NCBI GenBank assembly: GCA_026686845.1
Contig: JAIVEN010000021.1
Location: forward strand, 24,632,001 to 24,696,000
Direction: 5' to 3'
DNA: 64,000 nucleotides
Origin: Adenanthera pavonina
Taxonomy: Eukaryota; Streptophyta; Magnoliopsida; Fabales; Fabaceae
Shown here: one piece after another, positions 11,873-23,760 of the stretch
How positions within the stretch are numbered: the stretch's first letter is position 1
Layout of the letters: each line of letters opens with the position of its first letter
Program-made: the position numbers and the translations under genes
The notes under the pieces: model-generated
Told to the model about the DNA's origin: nothing
What the model saw: only the letters and a program-made list of their open reading frames with translations
Databases searched by the model: none

Positions 11873-12085
11873 AACCACGAGTGCTTGGATCAACTACCAA
11901 GAGCTGTTCCAGCTTAACCAGAGGTCTCGAGTTTGAGTCCTGGGAACACAGTAGCATAAGTGGCCAGGGGTGCCCACCCTTGTGGTGCTTACCATGCCTT
12001 GATCCAGATTAGTCTGGGCTCCGTTGAAGTCCTCACAGCTCGAATGAGGTAGGTCCAGGATACCGAGTGCTCTTACAAAAAAAAT
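11873..12085 (+). mobile_element. tRNA-derived SINE
   Basis: About 213 bp with a pol III box B-like segment (CGAGTTTGAGTCCTGGGA, about 11,927-11,944), a GC-rich tRNA-unrelated body, and an A-rich 3' tail beginning after CTCTTAC near 12,076. Imperfect 14-bp direct repeats flank it (aattgaaatgaacc at 11,859-11,872; aattaaaaggaccc at 12,086-12,099), as expected from LINE-driven insertion. Box A is poorly preserved. Confidence 0.6.
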
Positions 12086-12099
12086 AATTAAAAGGACCC

Positions 12100-12765
12100 A
12101 CAAAATGTATATGAGCATAGGATAAGGAGTTGGAGGTGAGAGGATCGAAAGAAGAAATTAAAGTTAGATGTGAATCAAAGACAAAACAGACATTCTCTTA
12201 AAAGAGCCTCTTCATTCTTAAACGGGGGAAGTACCCTTGCAACTAAGAAATTAAGGCAAGAAAGTTTGATCACAAGGTTAATAGAATAACAACCCACAAA
12301 AAAGAATTCCAATTACATAACTGTAGAAATCGGTTTAGAAAAAAGGAAGTGGGATTCACCTTTCACATAAAGAAAAGAAAAGTGAAGAGAGAGAGAAGCA
12401 AAAGTGAGGGGGATTTGGACTTAAGACTCTCAGACGATAGAGAGAGAGAGCCATAGGAGAGGAAGAAGGTCGATAACATTGAATGCTGGTCACCACCATC
12501 ACCTAACAACACAGCCACCGTCACCAATATATAGCTGCGACGTCCACCCATTGGACACCAATCACAAGCATGTTTCAATCTTAAACAATGGAGACTCCAA
12601 CGGATCTAGACCATGGTGTGAGTGTTCCAATGAAGGATCTAGATGGTGGTATGTGGGTAAGAGGAAGGAGGTGGTGTGGGTGCCTCTTTTTTATGTTGAA
12701 AGAAGAAGAAAGCACGGAGTCAAAGGATGGAGAGCGTAAGAGACAAATGAGTAAAGAGGAAAAAG
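12100..12765. other. Unassigned DNA left of the MULE
   Basis: Mixed composition, with a purine-rich stretch near 12,370-12,470. Short open frames on both strands overlap each other and none shows a family motif. Confidence 0.3.
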
Positions 12766-12943
12766 GAGAAAAAGATACTTTGGGACCCCCAAAGATAGAT
12801 AATGACAAATTAGAATCTCTAATTTATCTAATCATCCACAAGTCCCAAAGTCCTAGATTGGGATAAAAATAAAAACTTATGGACAAAATTACCCCCACAG
12901 TTCAGTGACAAAAAATGCACACATGCCTACCTTTGTGTTAAAA
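12766..12943 (+). repeat. MULE left terminal inverted repeat
   Basis: About 178 bp, strongly similar to the reverse complement of 23,406-23,583. Shared landmarks in order: TTTGGGACCCC, ATCTAATCATCCACAAGTC, GATTGGGATAAAAATAAAA, GGACAAAAT, ACCCCCACA, AAAAAATGCAC and TACCT. Differences are scattered substitutions. Confidence 0.88.
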
Positions 12944-13881
12944 TCAGAAAGCGCACAAAGTCTTCCTCCACAGAGCTCCATAAAGGGCAAAATTCTTCCT
13001 CTCCCCAGGTGCGAAAATTTTCCTCCCTAAAGCTTGGTGTCGTCGTCAGTTGGTGTTGGGTAAAGCACTGTTATTCTTCTTATCTGCCTCTATCATCATT
13101 TGTGTTGTGTTGTTCTTTTATTGTGGCTATCTCTCCCTGCTACATCATTCCTTTCATCTTGCTCTTGTTTGCTACCTCTCTGTCCATGCTACATCATTTC
13201 TTTTAGCTTTGCTTATAAAACATTGGTTGGTTTTAGGTAAAGTACTGTCACTTGGTTTGTATAGCTTAATATTCTATTAAAACTACATATGATCACACTT
13301 TAAATGGCTTATGAACTTATCAACGACATATGATGTTTTTTACTAAACTCAAATTTTTTTTCTAAACTAAAGTATGGAGGAGTACTAAAAACTAATATGA
13401 GAAGTATGAAATTATGCAAATGTCAGTTGAAATGTTTGTTATCTCCATGAAAATTTTGCAAAAAACTCAACTTTCTTATGAGCTATAGTCCAAACCAACA
13501 ATTAGCTTATTGAGTTATTTTATTAATAAATATTATGATTCACTCTTACTTATTTAGTATAGATAAAGATGATAGGAATTTGTAGTTGAGAATTGTGGGT
13601 TAATAAATAGTTGTTATGAAAAATGATTTCATCTTGGTAAAATAATTTGTAACAAATAAATAGTTGCTTCTTGCATGATTGATTCACAGATGTTAAGTAG
13701 TTCATTGAAAGAAGTATTTTATTATTTTCACTTTAGGGGACAATTTGTGAAAGATGTGTAAGGTAGGATCCAATATGGGGGAGGGAAAACAAATGTTGAG
13801 TTGTTAAGAGAAGGCATGTCGTAGCACGAGTTGTTGAAAATGATAGCATCGATAACGGGTAATGAATGCAATTGAGTTGAG

Positions 13882-16171
13882 GTGAAGTATACGATGAAGT
13901 TTGATTATAATACATTTATAGATCTTTTAAATAATGAAGGAGTTCAAAAATTGATAAGGTTCAACAATGAATTTGCACATATATACATTAGGGGAAACAT
14001 AAATGAAAGTGTAGAGACACTGATGGAACATTCAGAAGGGAAAGCTATCTTTCTTAGATGTTTGGGCATACTTAAATTGAGTTTTGGAATAAAATAACAA
14101 TAATGAATAATATTTAGATTGCTGAGAATAGGTAGAACGAGTTGGAAATGCTGAATTCCTCACTTAGGAATTATGTTAATTCAACTTCGAACATTTTTTT
14201 GAGGGTCGATTAAATAAAACATGTAATACTAAAAATTATTATACTTAGTTGGAAATTATGAATTTCTCTCATGGGAATTTAGTTAAATGAAATTGGAAAT
14301 TTTTTTAAGCTAACTTTTTTCAATAATTTGTTGCAATGTACTGTGATGGTTTGTGAATGGAGGATATAGGCTATAACAGGATTCTCATTAGATGATTCTC
14401 CTTTTTGGAAGGAAGGGAATACTTGTGTGAAGGATGAGAATCCTTCTTAGGAGGAAGTCCATGTTTTACCTTGTGGAACACCGAGTGTGCCTATACCTTG
14501 GCCAATGTTGAAATCTATGAAATGGAAGAACCTATTTCTTGGAGTAGGACAGACATTTTCAAATGCAAAAACATTCAGAAAAGTAACATACAAATACAAT
14601 GTTGCTCACAAATTTGGATACAAGTATGTAAAGAATAGTCGAAAAAAGATGATTGCGAATTGGGTGTCAATGGAAGATAATAACATATGCTATTGGAAAA
14701 GAAAGTCTCTTCCCGTGTGTACATCATTTCCATAATGAACACACATATAGTGCACAATATTATCTTCTTGTGCCTCATAGGGTCAACTCAATATTAGTAA
14801 CATGTATAATTGGTGATACTTTGATGGGTAATTTGGACAAAATAGCAACTGAGATAATACAAGACTTATTGAGGGATTATGGCCTAATCCTTACTTACAA
14901 GCAATCATACAGGGCAAGAGAAAAAGCCTTAGAGGAAATTCATGGTCGTGTAGATAATTTGTATATGTTAATCCCATGGTTTTGTGGTAGAATGATGGAG
15001 ACGGACCCTGGTACAATTGCAAAATGGGAAGCATCAGGAAACAACACGTTTGAGAGGCTATTTATTGCTTATGGATGTTGCATAAATGGATTTTTGCTTG
15101 GGGCCTAACCAATACTATCTATAGATGGCTCCCATTTGAGTGGTCCACACAAGGGGACCTTGCTGTCAGCCTCAGCATATGATGCAAATGATGACTTGTT
15201 CCCTCTGGCTTATGCAATTGTAGGTGGTTAGACATATGATAATTGGGCATGGTTTCTTCAGAATGTGAGAGAGATTATTGGTTCCGTGCAAATAACCATA
15301 CTTTCAAACAGTCATAATGCAATTATTAGTGCAATGCGAGATATTTTTGGAAGTGATCGACATACATACTATCATCGGCATTTAAAGGAAAATTTCAGTT
15401 CTAAGTTTATGAAAATTACCACAGGTAGTAGAAGGAGAAAGAGGAAGGATGATAAACTTAAGTTGTTGGATGTTGTTGCATATGCAAGGTTAAAGTGTGA
15501 TTTTAATAAAGCAATGGACAATTTATAACAACAAATCTGGCTGAATCGTTCAATGCTTGGTAGGTGAAGGAGCGAAATCACAATATATATGCTTTGATAA
15601 ATGAGTATCGATTGAAATTAGCAAAGAAATTATATAGTTGCAAGATGGCTATGTCAAAGTGGACAAATGGGGTGAGTCTAAAAGTGGAAAAGCAGCTACA
15701 AGAGAATGTGGCAAGGGATGAAACTATGGTTGCTGAACATTATAGTTTAAGTAGGATATCAGTCCGCATTGTTTCAGCAAATTTGAGGGTCAATCTCACA
15801 ACTCGGAAATGCACCTGTCATGCATGGCAAATGGTTGGAATTCCATGTCCACATGCATGTGCAGCAATTAGATTAGTTCATGGAAAAGTTTATGCATATG
15901 TTGAAGACTATTAAAAGATAAGTGCACAAGAAAAAATATACAGTAGCACCATGATTCCAGTGAAAACTAATGACATGCCACAGTTGTATGAACTAACACC
16001 TAGTGATTATGAATCACTAACTTTTTTGTAGCCACCTATTACCATAGTGCTCCTGGTAGATTGTGGACTAGGTGATGTGAGTCTTAGTTTCAAAACAAGA
16101 AGGTGTACATGTGTTCATTTTGTCACCAACCTGGACATAATCGCTTTAGTTGCAAGAATCCTAATTCCATG
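13882..16171 (+). pseudogene. MULE (MuDR/mudrA-type) transposase, decayed
   Basis: Fragments in three frames follow the order of a plant MULE transposase. The N-terminal part begins KFDYNTFIDLL at 13,882. The catalytic core starts near 15,115 with IDGSHLSGPHKG (first Asp kept) and LFPLAYAIVGG, then an in-frame stop. The second catalytic Asp, normally in an SDR motif, reads SNS near 15,305. NLAESFNAW near 15,535 keeps the Glu. The SWIM zinc finger CTCHAW...CPHAC is intact at 15,809-15,870, and a CX2CX4HX4C zinc knuckle, CSFCHQPGHNRFSC, follows near 16,108-16,155 in another frame. At least three stops and two frameshifts break the gene. In life it would cut and rejoin DNA at the element's inverted repeats. 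Confidence 0.88.
14137..14312. repeat. Imperfect direct repeat of about 65 bp
   Basis: Two stretches (about 14,137-14,205 and 14,249-14,312) share the pattern agttggaaat, gaatt, ggaatt and a T-run ending. They resemble the 22-bp unit of the array at 16,596-17,154 and lie in an apparent gap between transposase coding blocks. Confidence 0.45.
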
Positions 16172-16595
16172 TAGATCTTCTGTAAATGTGGGAGATGAAA
16201 ACTACCAGCATATCAACTGGTTCACCACTGAAATGCAGCTGATTTTTATCTTCATTCTATTAGTGGTTTGGATAAGTTTTTTTGTATAGATATGCATCCC
16301 ATATGGATATTTTTTGGCAGAAATTAGGGTTAGCAGAAGTTGGTAAGTAGCCCATATATGTTTTTTTGGAAATGAGCACTGCATATAGGTAGGTGATAGG
16401 AATATTTTTTGGGGACATGGGTAGTGAACATGTTAGAATGATAACTTGTAAATTGGTAAGACTACCTTTGATGTATGAATGATGTTTGTGTAAGTAACAT
16501 ATATGTAAGAATGATATATATGCAAGTTGAACATGTGTAAGTCATTTGTTATAATTCAATGTACATGCATGTGTTGAATGATGTCTACATTTATA

Positions 16596-17154
16596 CAAAT
16601 TTCTCAAGTGGAGAGACAATTATTCCTAAGTGGTTAAAAATAAATTCTCAGGTGAAGAAAACAAATTTTCCAACTTATCGAACCTAAATTCCCAAGTGCT
16701 AGTACCTGAATTTTTGAGTGCCCAAACCAGAATTCCCAACTGATCGAAACATGAATTTTCAAGTGCTTGTACCTAAATTACCAACTGCCTGAAGCAGAAT
16801 TCCCAACTGATCCAAATTGAATTTCCAAGTACTTGTACCTGAATTCTCAAGTGCCTGATACTAATTTCCCAACTGATCTTAACTGGGAATTCAATAGGAA
16901 ATTTAGTTTGAGGCACTTGGGAATTCAGATTGAATTAGTTGAGAATTCTGGTTTAGGCACTTGAGGATTTAGTTTGAGGCACCTAGGAATTCAATTTGGG
17001 TCAGTTGAGAATTTGGTTTCAGGTACTTGGGAATTTAGTTTGAAGCACTTTAGAATTTAGTCTGGGTCAGTTGAAAATTTAGTTTTAGGCACTTGAAAAT
17101 TCATATACAAGTACTTGGAAATTCAATTTGGATCAGTTGGTAATTTATTTGGGG
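16596..17154. repeat. Palindromic array of 22-bp tandem repeats
   Basis: The left arm (16,596 to about 16,870) has about 12-13 units of about 22 bp with AATTCCCAACTGATC or AATTTCCAAGTGCTTG cores. The right arm (about 16,880-17,154) has about 12 units in reverse complement, such as GGGAATTTAGTTTGAGGCACTT and GGAATTCAATTTGGATCAGTT variants. Two subtypes, ending in cACTT or cAGTT, alternate in places. Turning point near 16,875. The whole can fold into a hairpin with arms of about 275 bases. It lies between the 3' ends of the convergent transposase and Ulp1-like genes, and its right edge overlaps the last codons of the latter. The same 22-bp unit recurs at 614-930. Confidence 0.88.
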
Positions 17155-19870
17155 TGTTAGTCCAATGTTGTAGCCATGATATAACAATCACTCCACAATC
17201 AATAGCAGCACAAGTAGGCATAAACATAATAAGCAAAAATAAATCAATAACTAACTCCACTCACTTGGTTGGTTATGCATGCATTTGTAGATATTTCATT
17301 TCCAAACTATTATTCTTTCCAACAATGTCAGGTTTCAGCAATCTCAAAATGTCTTTAATGTGTTGCTTCTATCGACAATAAAAAAGTCATATATTATTTA
17401 AAACATTACAAACATGGATCAAAAGAGTTTTCAGATATTGTTATAAGTCATACCACTAAATTGCTCATTAAGTTGATGGCCCCTGCTATTGGATCATTTT
17501 TGGAAGTCTTCCTCTTTTTCTCATAGAACTTATTTTAATACAGTGAGTCCAAAACATACATTGTGGTTGTCTTGGTATCCACAACATAGCAAAACTAGTG
17601 TAGTGTGTGACAAATTGGTGCAAAAATAAATTCAAATTCCCTAATATTGTACCCAAGGTGTTCTGGCATTATGAATTGTAATTCATTTTCTATTTTCCAT
17701 TGTGTCGAAGTCCTTCGTTACTATTATCAATACAACAAATAATTAATTTCAATTGGAATTAATACATATTAGATATCATGTAGGAACAATATTCAGGAAA
17801 ATGCAAAACTATTCAATGCAAAGCATTACCATTAGCTCTGACAAGAAAATATGTCGATGGACTTTGTCTTCTTTCTTTTGATCTTCCATCAAGATTCTTC
17901 CAATTATAGATAATACCTACTAACCTTATTTGAAGTAAGAAATAGCAGTAATAACAACTTTCGACTACATTAGAATTCTAGAGAAATGTACCCATCAATG
18001 CTTTTATCCATTTTCTTATACCTAGGCACTGACAATCAGCTCTTGTGAGTATCAGTGCATCAAAATTCACAATTTCCCTATAATAGAAATCAATTACCAC
18101 ATAATAAGGCATTTGAAATCAATTATATAGCTAACACTAGAAATATTCATTAACTTGCTCTTTCCTATTTGTTGTGTAGTATCGGAACACCTCTTCTATC
18201 TCATCGTTTTTTGCCACTGTACGTCCTCTTGTTTGCCTAGAAGATTGAGATTGATACACAAATGAAGTCCGCTTCATGGCTTCCTTTTCTCTTTGGGATC
18301 TTCTCCGGCCATCTTGTCCAGTGGTCAAATCTTATTTTCCTTTTTCTTCCTCATCTTCCCCTTCTTGTTCTTCTTCCCCACTACCCAAAAATTGTGTATT
18401 TTTGTCCTCCTCTTCATTTTCTTATTCTTCATTCTCTCCTTTCTCTTCTTCCTTCTCTATTCTTTCTTGTTGTTCATCCTCTCCCTTCTCTTCTTCCTTT
18501 TCTTCCTTTTCTTGTTCTTCATCCACTTCTTTTTCTTCTTCTTTGTCCTCTTTTCCTCCTTCTTCATCCTATTCCTTTTCTTCTCGTACATCCTCCTTCT
18601 ACCATTCTTCATCCTCTTCATTTTCTTCTTTATCATCCTCTTTTTCACCTTCTTCATCCTTGTTAGCATTTTCTATTCTTGCTTGCATCTTCAACATATG
18701 ATTTAGAAGTCTAACCGTATAACTCATGACCTCACCATACATATGTTCAATTCTTGAACAATGAAAATAATGTGTCATTTTATACAAGATTATATATGTG
18801 AAGCATTATAATATTTTTCTCTTACCAAATCATGGAATGCTGACATTGGTGGGAACTCCATGGAGGAGGTTGCTCCGTCAAAGCCAAATGTTTTCAAGAT
18901 TCCATAACAGCTCTCCTTTTCATCCTCAACCTATTTCTGAACTCTTTCATGCATCCAATATTTTAATGCATGTCGAGGTTGTGGCACTTCATATATACCA
19001 AGAGGAAAATATTGGATAAAATATAGCTGCAAAATAGACTACAAGTTAGAACAAAAAACAATACTGCAAGGAAAATATTATATAACACCTCAAACATATA
19101 TTTGTCAAATTAAATCACATACCACTAAAAAGTATAAGCACCCTTCAATAGTTTTTTTCCCTTCGCTTTTCCCTCTCCAAACCCATTTTTTATATTTTGA
19201 AATTTCTTTGACAAACTCTTTGTATATAAAAGAGAACCAATCATACTGAGTGTCCTCAAGCCTTAGAGTAGACACAATTTTCAACAGTCTATGACTAATA
19301 TTTGAACTAGTGCTTGGGCAAAGAAAGTTTCCGAAGCAATACAAAATAAAAAATAACTCAAATATATATTCTTCTTCACTTAAGAGTATTTTATTTTCTA
19401 TCACCTTATAAAATACTCCCCCAAATTCCTCCTTTAATGAAAGGAAGGTGTCAGAATCACCCTATAATGTAATTTCTTCCCTAATGTGGGGTAACCCAAA
19501 CAACTGATTGATGGCCTTTACATCCATTAGTTATTGCTTACCTCTAACATAAACAATTGAGGAAGGTGGATCAAATGCCTCGATCACCTCCTCACATAGC
19601 TCTCTATGAAGAACAAAACATTTAATGTCCAATAAGATGACAAAACCAATTTTTGCCACCCTTTCCAACCATGTCTTTTTGCTCTTTATGTGCTTGAATA
19701 GTTTCTGAAGTTGCTTTAGTGAACATCTTGTTTCAAAAGAAACCTGTTCACTAAAAAAGGGAATATGTTAGCAACATAACTTCAAATCAAGAAATCCACT
19801 TTACTTGAACTCATAAACAACATACCTCATAATATTCTGATGCCATTTCTCTTTCCTTTTCCTTTATCAT
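17120..19870 (-). pseudogene. Ulp1-like (C48) cysteine protease gene of the MULE, decayed
   Basis: Minus-strand gene in the layout typical of Ulp1-like genes captured by plant MULEs. From the 5' side: TRCSLKQLQKL near 19,735 and a domain of the plant mobile/DUF1985 kind reading LFGLPHIREE (about 19,510-19,480) and NFLCPSTSSNISHRLLK (about 19,330), an acidic and lysine-rich linker (18,680-18,350), then the C48 catalytic part. There CYVVDTKTTTMYVLDSL (17,588-17,540) contains the acid residue; the catalytic His codon (17,600-17,598) is present but the Trp that should follow is the stop TAG (17,597-17,595). The nucleophile box DCGVIVISWLQHW is intact, with Cys at 17,197-17,195. Stops also occur near 19,535 and 19,460. 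Ulp1 enzymes remove SUMO; the role of captured copies is not settled. Confidence 0.8.
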
Positions 19871-20558
19871 TTTTGACCTATTTAGAAAATTTTGCATCTT
19901 TTTGTCAAATCAATACACTTCAACTTGATAGAACACAACTACCATTAGACACCAACACGATATAAATAATGAAAACAAACACGAAATACGTGTTCTTTAT
20001 TGATTGTCACATTTGGCTATTCAGTTATATTGAAACTGAATATTAATTCTGTTAAATTTTTAACAAAAATTTCTATAGAGCTAATGCATGGATGATTGCA
20101 AACTTGTTCAGATTTGGTCACCAAATTTGGCTACCCCTTATATGAGAAAAAGACAAAAAATATGGCAACTCATAATCAATAATGCCCAGAAACAGAGTAC
20201 AGAAATTTGGCTGCCCCGTAACATCTTCCCTCATTTCACAATAAACTTTTTTCATAGTACAAAGCCAACTAACCACTTCAGATCATAACGCAGTTTTACT
20301 TCTCAAACAAATGTCATAGCCTAATTACCAATAAGCAATAGCACGTATTCTGAAAACAAAATGTCATGTCTTCACTAACGTTTGCTAAATCACAAAAAAT
20401 AATATAACATATCACAACTAATAGAACCAATGGAAGAATAGTCATACCTAGGGATCACTGTGTAGGATGAGGTTTGGTGACGGAGCAGCGAACTCAACCT
20501 CGACCAAATGAACTTTGAAACTCCGACACTCAAAGATGATGGACTATTAAATGCTCAC

Positions 20559-23107
20559 TGTCACACCTCATACTTAGATCCATTTCCCATGTATTAGACT
20601 ACATTTAAGTCCATTAATGCTTGATTAGAGACTTGATTACATAAAACAACTTAAACCAATTTATTTCATTTGGGGTACTATTCCTTTGGTTAACTTCTTT
20701 TCACCCTGTAAACTTTGAAAATTCATAAGTAAATCAAGAAAAATCATATTTATATGGTTTGAGTCTCTAAATATACCTTAAAAGATTCTATACATGGGAA
20801 AAATGTTGGATAGGACAAATATTTGATCAATTTGTACAGTAAATTTGTATAATTTTCATTGTAGCAATGGTCATTTTAGAAAATTTCTGATTCTGACCAT
20901 AACTTTGAAAAATCACCATAAATCATACACAACTCCAAATTGTGTGATCTTTATGTCTATGGAAAGCCACACATGTCTAGTTTTTAAACATGTAAAACAT
21001 TGATACATTTAACATATCAAGTCTGTACAGTACTTTGAATTCCCAACAGTGCTTAGAAAGATCTCTTGCATCCTTCCAACTTTTCAAAATACACATTAAT
21101 ATATACATACATAGTCATAACTTACCTTTATCTTACATGGTACTCCATAACAAACCTAGAGAAACATATTAACATGAAAACACTGCATGATCATATCCCA
21201 TAAGATTTTACATAACATCTTATATAATAATATCAACCTAAGTATCATTATCTTGAACATTAACTTGCTTCTCCTTGCCTTTCCTTTCCTAGGTAATCTT
21301 GCCATAACTTGACCCTAAAATTTGTTAGACATTTGGAAAGGGGTGAGATTCAAATAATCTCGGTTATAACTAGCATACATGATCATATATCATCATACAT
21401 TGCAAACTTTCATGAAACATATATTAAACTTTCATTTAAAGTCAATTATGTACAAACATTTTCTAAAAATTTGGGTAGCACCTCCCCTTAAATTATAAAC
21501 ATCCCTAGGGTCAAATACCCTTTAAACAATATAGCCAATCAATTCAATCCATCACAAAACATCAATTCAATCAACAATTACATCAAGTAAGCATATTGGT
21601 AACAATAACAATATATATGCATAATGTGGTTAGTTAACTACCTTGTGGCTTTCCAATAACTTTCAAACCTTGTACACCTCTTCTTTGGTCTTACAACCCT
21701 GCTTTGAATCCTAATGCATTACAAAATATGGTTATTAACCACTGATTTCATGATTCATTTCACAAAGTGCTCACTTGAACCACAAATTCTATTTTGCAAA
21801 TTACTTGGAATTTCTTGTACAATATACTTATTCTAACCTATTTTCGACCCAAGGAATCCATTTTTGGGCTCAAAATTATGAAATTCTCTTCCTATCATGA
21901 ACCCTAAATAAACTAAAATTCAGCAAAAATTATAGAAAAAACATAACTAAACAAACTTGATATCTAATGGCACACTCTTGTATCTTGAAGCATATACAAC
22001 ACTTTTCATGGTTTAGTTTCTTTATAACTTCATTTTCTCTCTCTACTCTCTCTCTAGGATGAAACTTTCAGAGGTGAAAATGAGAGAAAATAGCCCATAA
22101 AACTCTTCACAAACACCAGAATATATAAGAGAATAAACACAAGATATTACCTTACAAGTTTGAGAACCAAACTTTGCTTTTTGCTCTTCCTCTTTTCTTT
22201 GGAATTTTTTGCTCTCTCTCGCACTTGGAGCTGCTGGTTTAGACACACAAAATTGGGGAAGAATACTTAACTCAGGGCCAAGAGGAGAGATATGAAATGA
22301 AGGAATAGTGTAACTTGGTTAACTAACCATTTTAGTTAACTTTCATGCCTTACTTTATTAAAACAATTAACATAATTCCCTTGGTGTCCCCAAATCTGAA
22401 TTCCAACGTGCAGCACCTTCCTTTTTGGACAAAAATTATTTCATAAACTTTAATGGATCAAAATATCCTTTACCGATTAAATTTATCCGTATCGATTGGG
22501 TATTTTCGCCAAAATTATCATTAAATTGGTACAATATTATCCAACAATTACTTTTAGTCCAAAATTATTATTTTGATCCAAAATATATTTTAGCAAGGCC
22601 CATTAATTTTTCTTGAATTAATACTACATCTTCTTGCAGTTCAAACTGACCATTATCGAGTAAAATATCAATATTAAATTCTAATTATCCAATAAATATT
22701 ATTTTGACCTTAATAAATTCTATACTATATTTCATTGGACTTAACTCATTGAGAGCTTCATTTTGACTATAATTTTTCATATTTACAAAAATATCCTTAA
22801 CTTGAATAAATTTACAATTCTTAAAACTTTTGGGTTATAGGTGTAATTTTTCCCAAAATTTAGAAACTTTTCTTAATCTCCCCCTCCTCCACGTTCTTCC
22901 TTTCTCCTTTTCTTTTTCTTTTTCTTTTTCTTTTCTTTCTTTTTTTTCAAGAGGCAAAATCATTATTTTCTCTTTTTTCCTTCCAACTAATATAATTGAC
23001 CCCTTTGTTCTATTTTATGTCAAACGGTATATATTCATTTTTATAAATTCCTTATAGTTTTAAAATATTGAATCTTGAACATTTAGGAAAAATTTCAACA
23101 TATTACA
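20559..23107 (-). mobile_element. Solo LTR, about 2.55 kb, inside the MULE
   Basis: Starts TGTCACACCTC and ends ATATTACA on the plus strand, with flanks CTCAC (20,554-20,558) and TTCAC (23,108-23,112), a 5-bp duplication with one change. The sequence on both sides (AACTC/GAACTCG-rich) belongs to the MULE subterminal region. On the minus strand there is a TATA-like box near 22,132-22,119 followed by an AGAGAGAGTAGAGAGAG leader (about 22,060-22,040), the same layout as the LTR at 6600-8636. No protein-coding remnants; a solo LTR of a gypsy-like element, probably of a related family. Confidence 0.68.
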
Positions 23108-23405
23108 TTCACGAACTCGAAACTTACGAACCTACGACCCTAAACAAATGAACGTCAACTAGATTAGACTGCTCATGAACTCAGAGACTCGAAGACGTTT
23201 GGGTTGAGCACTCAGAAACTCAGAACCTCTAAACTCACAATCCTGACCAAATGAACACGAAATCGAGCTGAAAAGTCACAAACTCGGAGACTCGAACACC
23301 ATGAGACAAATTTTCAACGCAAACTGGAGTAGAGAACTTCTGAATGCCGAGACTAGAAGATGATCAATGCAAAAGATTTTGGCTTTTGAGAAAATGACAT
23401 TATGC

Positions 23406-23583
23406 ATATTTGACACAGAGGTAAGCGTGCGTGCATTTTTTATTACTAAATTGTGGGGGTATTTTGTCCATAACCTTTTATTTTTATCCCAATATAGAAT
23501 CTGGAGACTTGTGGATGATTAGATAAATTAGAGATCCTAATTTGTTATTATCTGTCTTTGGGGTCCCAAAGTGTTATTTTCCC
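23406..23583 (-). repeat. MULE right terminal inverted repeat
   Basis: Reverse complement partner of 12,766-12,943; ends GTGTTATTTTCCC at 23,583. See the left repeat for the shared landmarks. Confidence 0.88.
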
Positions 23584-23660
23584 AGGAAACGATTGTAAAA
23601 AAATAAAACTCCCTGCCTTGCATGAAATGAATGCTAAAGATGCATAACACATGCCATTTC

Positions 23661-23750
23661 AAGAAGAATCATTGTGACGGAAATATGCAAGAAAAACCCA
23701 CCATCATTCTAAGAAGAATCATTGTGCTGGAAATATGCAAGGAAAATCCA
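23661..23750. repeat. 50-bp tandem duplication
   Basis: AAGAAGAATCATTGTG followed by GGAAATATGCAAG occurs at 23,661 and again at 23,711, period 50 bp, with a few changes. It lies just outside the MULE right end. Confidence 0.8.
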
Positions 23751-23760
23751 CCCATACATG

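Larger units (their letters stand above)
12766..23583 (+). mobile_element. Mutator-like element (MULE) with Ulp1-like second gene, about 10.8 kb
   Basis: Long terminal inverted repeats (12,766-12,943 and 23,406-23,583) bracket a decayed MuDR-type transposase on the plus strand (13,882-16,171) and a decayed Ulp1-like gene on the minus strand (19,870-17,120). The ends read GAGAAAAAG and, inverted, GGGAAAATA. Flanks share AGGAAA (12,757 and 23,584), part of a probable 9-bp target duplication now diverged. MULEs carrying Ulp1-like genes are known as the KAONASHI type in Arabidopsis. The two genes converge, as mudrA and mudrB do in maize MuDR, and a palindromic repeat array lies between their 3' ends. 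A 2.55-kb solo LTR is inserted near the right end; without it the element would be about 8.3 kb. Both genes carry stops, so the copy is not autonomous. Confidence 0.82.

Noticed and set aside
18262..18706. Ser-, Leu- and Phe-rich plus-strand frames of 130-140 codons
   Set aside because: They are the complement of the acidic and lysine-rich linker of the minus-strand Ulp1-like gene.
22830..23057. Ser/Phe repeat frame
   Set aside because: Translation of a TTTTCTTTTTC tract inside a solo LTR.
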